Of a stretch of DNA of 5,385 bases, positions 4,473-5,385 are shown one piece after another. The stretch comes from Bacillota bacterium (GTDB lineage Bacteria > Bacillota > Clostridia > Acetivibrionales > JAKOSZ01): contig JAKOSZ010000003.1 in NCBI GenBank assembly GCA_029776555.1, positions 1-5,385 on the forward strand. The letters run 5' to 3'. Both the position numbers and the translations under genes were made by a program. The notes under the pieces are model-generated. The model worked only from the letters and a program-made list of their open reading frames with translations. It was not told where the DNA came from and made no database searches. The stretch's first letter is position 1, and each line of letters opens with the position of its first letter.

Positions 4473-5385
4473 ATGCCCAGCAAGCTTCGCCATTTAAGAA
4501 ATGATTTTATGGAAGTGACATTATATGACGACGCTTCTGCCCGGCTGGTGGACTTAAACACCGGTATAGTCTGGGAAATGGGCCCTGTAGCCATACAGGA
4601 AGAAGGCAAAATCGACGAGGGGCATGTCTGGCTAAGGACCGAGAGGTCCGTATGCGAGGAATATCCCGGCCGATTTAAAGGGGAGCTTGAAGGCGGCCTG
4701 ATTAAATACACCCTTTTTGGGCGCCAACGACGGCCAAAGGGGTATTTTTTATGTGAGGCAGCTTTAGAAGGACCCTGGCTTATCTTCAGACTGCACGAAA
4801 TAAACAGTGAATTGCCCAGCCTTGTGTTTCCCCCTCCAATTCAATCCGAGAGCCTGGTCATACCCATGGGCGCAGGTAGATGGATTAGAAAGCCTCTGGA
4901 GGGAAGGCACTTTTACCCCCAGTTTTCCAGGCTGAACATGCGGTGGTTCGGAGGGCTGAAAGGCGACAACGGCTGGATGGCCATACTGGACGAAGGCTCT
5001 ATGGACGCGGGAGTACTTGCCACAGGACTGTCCGTATCTCCGGGCTGGCTTAAGTCCCTGGGACAGTGGACTTGCCCGAGAAGTGTAAGGTATACCTTTA
5101 CAAGGGGCGGTTACGTGGGCATGGCTAAGGCCTTCCGGAGATGGGCCATGGAAAGGGGGCTCTTTAAGTCTCTTAAGGATAAAATCCGGGAATGTCCCAA
5201 TGCGGCCAATCTTAAGGGAGGCCGGATATTTTCCTTTTCCCAGGCCAGGATGAACAGGACTGTTGAAATGGTGGAAGACCGGCTCCTTCCTGTGACCAGC
5301 GAAATAAGAAAAGGTTCAGGAAAAGTCACCGTCAATTTCAGCCATGCCGATGCCATGAAGCTGCTGGATGAGGTAAAAGAGCTCG
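4473..5385 (+). CDS. Glycoside hydrolase-like protein related to GH101/GH129, 3' end outside window
   Basis: An open frame runs without a stop from 4425 to the right edge. The ATG at 4473 is chosen because GGGGGA (4460-4465) precedes it by 7 bases. This gives 304 residues of an incomplete protein. There is no signal peptide or membrane segment, so it should be cytoplasmic. The N-terminal part looks like a beta-rich sugar-binding fold. It includes a block from about residue 129 (LVIPMGAGRWIRKPL), then MRWFGGLKGDNGWMAILDEG, followed by TRGGYVGMAKAFRRWAMERG (210-229) and LFKSLKDKI (230-238). This order is what I remember from clostridial proteins related to GH101/GH129 alpha-N-acetylgalactosaminidases, where a TIM barrel follows. 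The last residues (FSHADAMKLLDEVKEL) would begin that barrel. The catalytic acids lie beyond the window, so activity and substrate cannot be judged. The assignment is from memory of family resemblance and could be a related uncharacterised family. Confidence 0.6.
   Translation, partial: MPSKLRHLRNDFMEVTLYDDASARLVDLNTGIVWEMGPVAIQEEGKIDEGHVWLRTERSVCEEYPGRFKGELEGGLIKYTLFGRQRRPKGYFLCEAALEGPWLIFRLHEINSELPSLVFPPPIQSESLVIPMGAGRWIRKPLEGRHFYPQFSRLNMRWFGGLKGDNGWMAILDEGSMDAGVLATGLSVSPGWLKSLGQWTCPRSVRYTFTRGGYVGMAKAFRRWAMERGLFKSLKDKIRECPNAANLKGGRIFSFSQARMNRTVEMVEDRLLPVTSEIRKGSGKVTVNFSHADAMKLLDEVKEL
4710..4750 (+). other. Terminator-like hairpin inside the hydrolase-like gene
   Basis: ACCCTTTTTGG (4710-4720) pairs with CCAAAGGGGT (4734-4743), with one G-T wobble and one bulged T. 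ATTTTTT (4744-4750) follows. The shape is that of an intrinsic terminator, yet it lies within codons 80-93 of an open reading frame. It may be chance, an attenuator, or a site where translating ribosomes normally prevent folding. Confidence 0.35.

Noticed and set aside
4376..4711. - strand frame covering the spacer and the start of the hydrolase-like gene
   Set aside because: The + strand frame here continues unbroken to the window edge with coherent family motifs; the - strand product looks like a shadow.

Overview
The window comes from an endospore-forming Firmicute, most likely of class Clostridia. The evidence is the gene order (polynucleotide phosphorylase, an M16 metallopeptidase, then both subunits of dipicolinate synthase), the purine-rich Shine-Dalgarno sites, and codon use that is rich in AGG/AGA and ATA with moderate GC. 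Dipicolinate synthase is made only by spore formers. The genus cannot be fixed from the sequence; a thermophilic or cellulolytic clostridial lineage is a guess. All recognised genes lie on the + strand.

Layout. (1) Bases 1-1106 hold the 3' half of pnp, with the end of the second RNase PH domain followed by KH and S1 domains. (2) Bases 1107-1217 hold a perfect 11-bp hairpin, a possible promoter and a ribosome binding site. (3) Bases 1218-2474 encode an M16 zinc peptidase resembling B. subtilis MlpA/YmxG, closed by a strong intrinsic terminator. (4) Bases 2537-2616 form a short AT-rich gap with a possible sporulation promoter. (5) Bases 2617-4070 carry spoVFA and spoVFB (dpaA, dpaB), separated by 2 bases and followed by a hairpin terminator. 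(6) Bases 4071-4472 hold a good housekeeping-type promoter, an unrecognised 34-codon membrane microprotein gene, and a spacer with a 14-bp palindrome, repeats and a second promoter. (7) From 4473 to the right edge runs an incomplete gene for a cytoplasmic protein resembling the GH101/GH129-related glycoside hydrolases.

How the genes relate. In B. subtilis pnp, ylxY, mlpA, ymxH, spoVFA, spoVFB and lysine-pathway genes follow one another. Here the same backbone appears without ylxY and ymxH, and spoVFB is followed by unrelated genes rather than asd/dapG/dapA. SpoVFA and SpoVFB together make dipicolinic acid from dihydrodipicolinate in the mother cell for export into the forespore. Terminators on both sides make dpaAB a self-contained transcription unit. 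The small membrane protein and the hydrolase-like gene appear to have their own promoters and are probably functionally separate. No mobile element, CRISPR array, tRNA or rRNA was seen. The least explained parts are the microprotein and the repeat-rich control region before the hydrolase-like gene.
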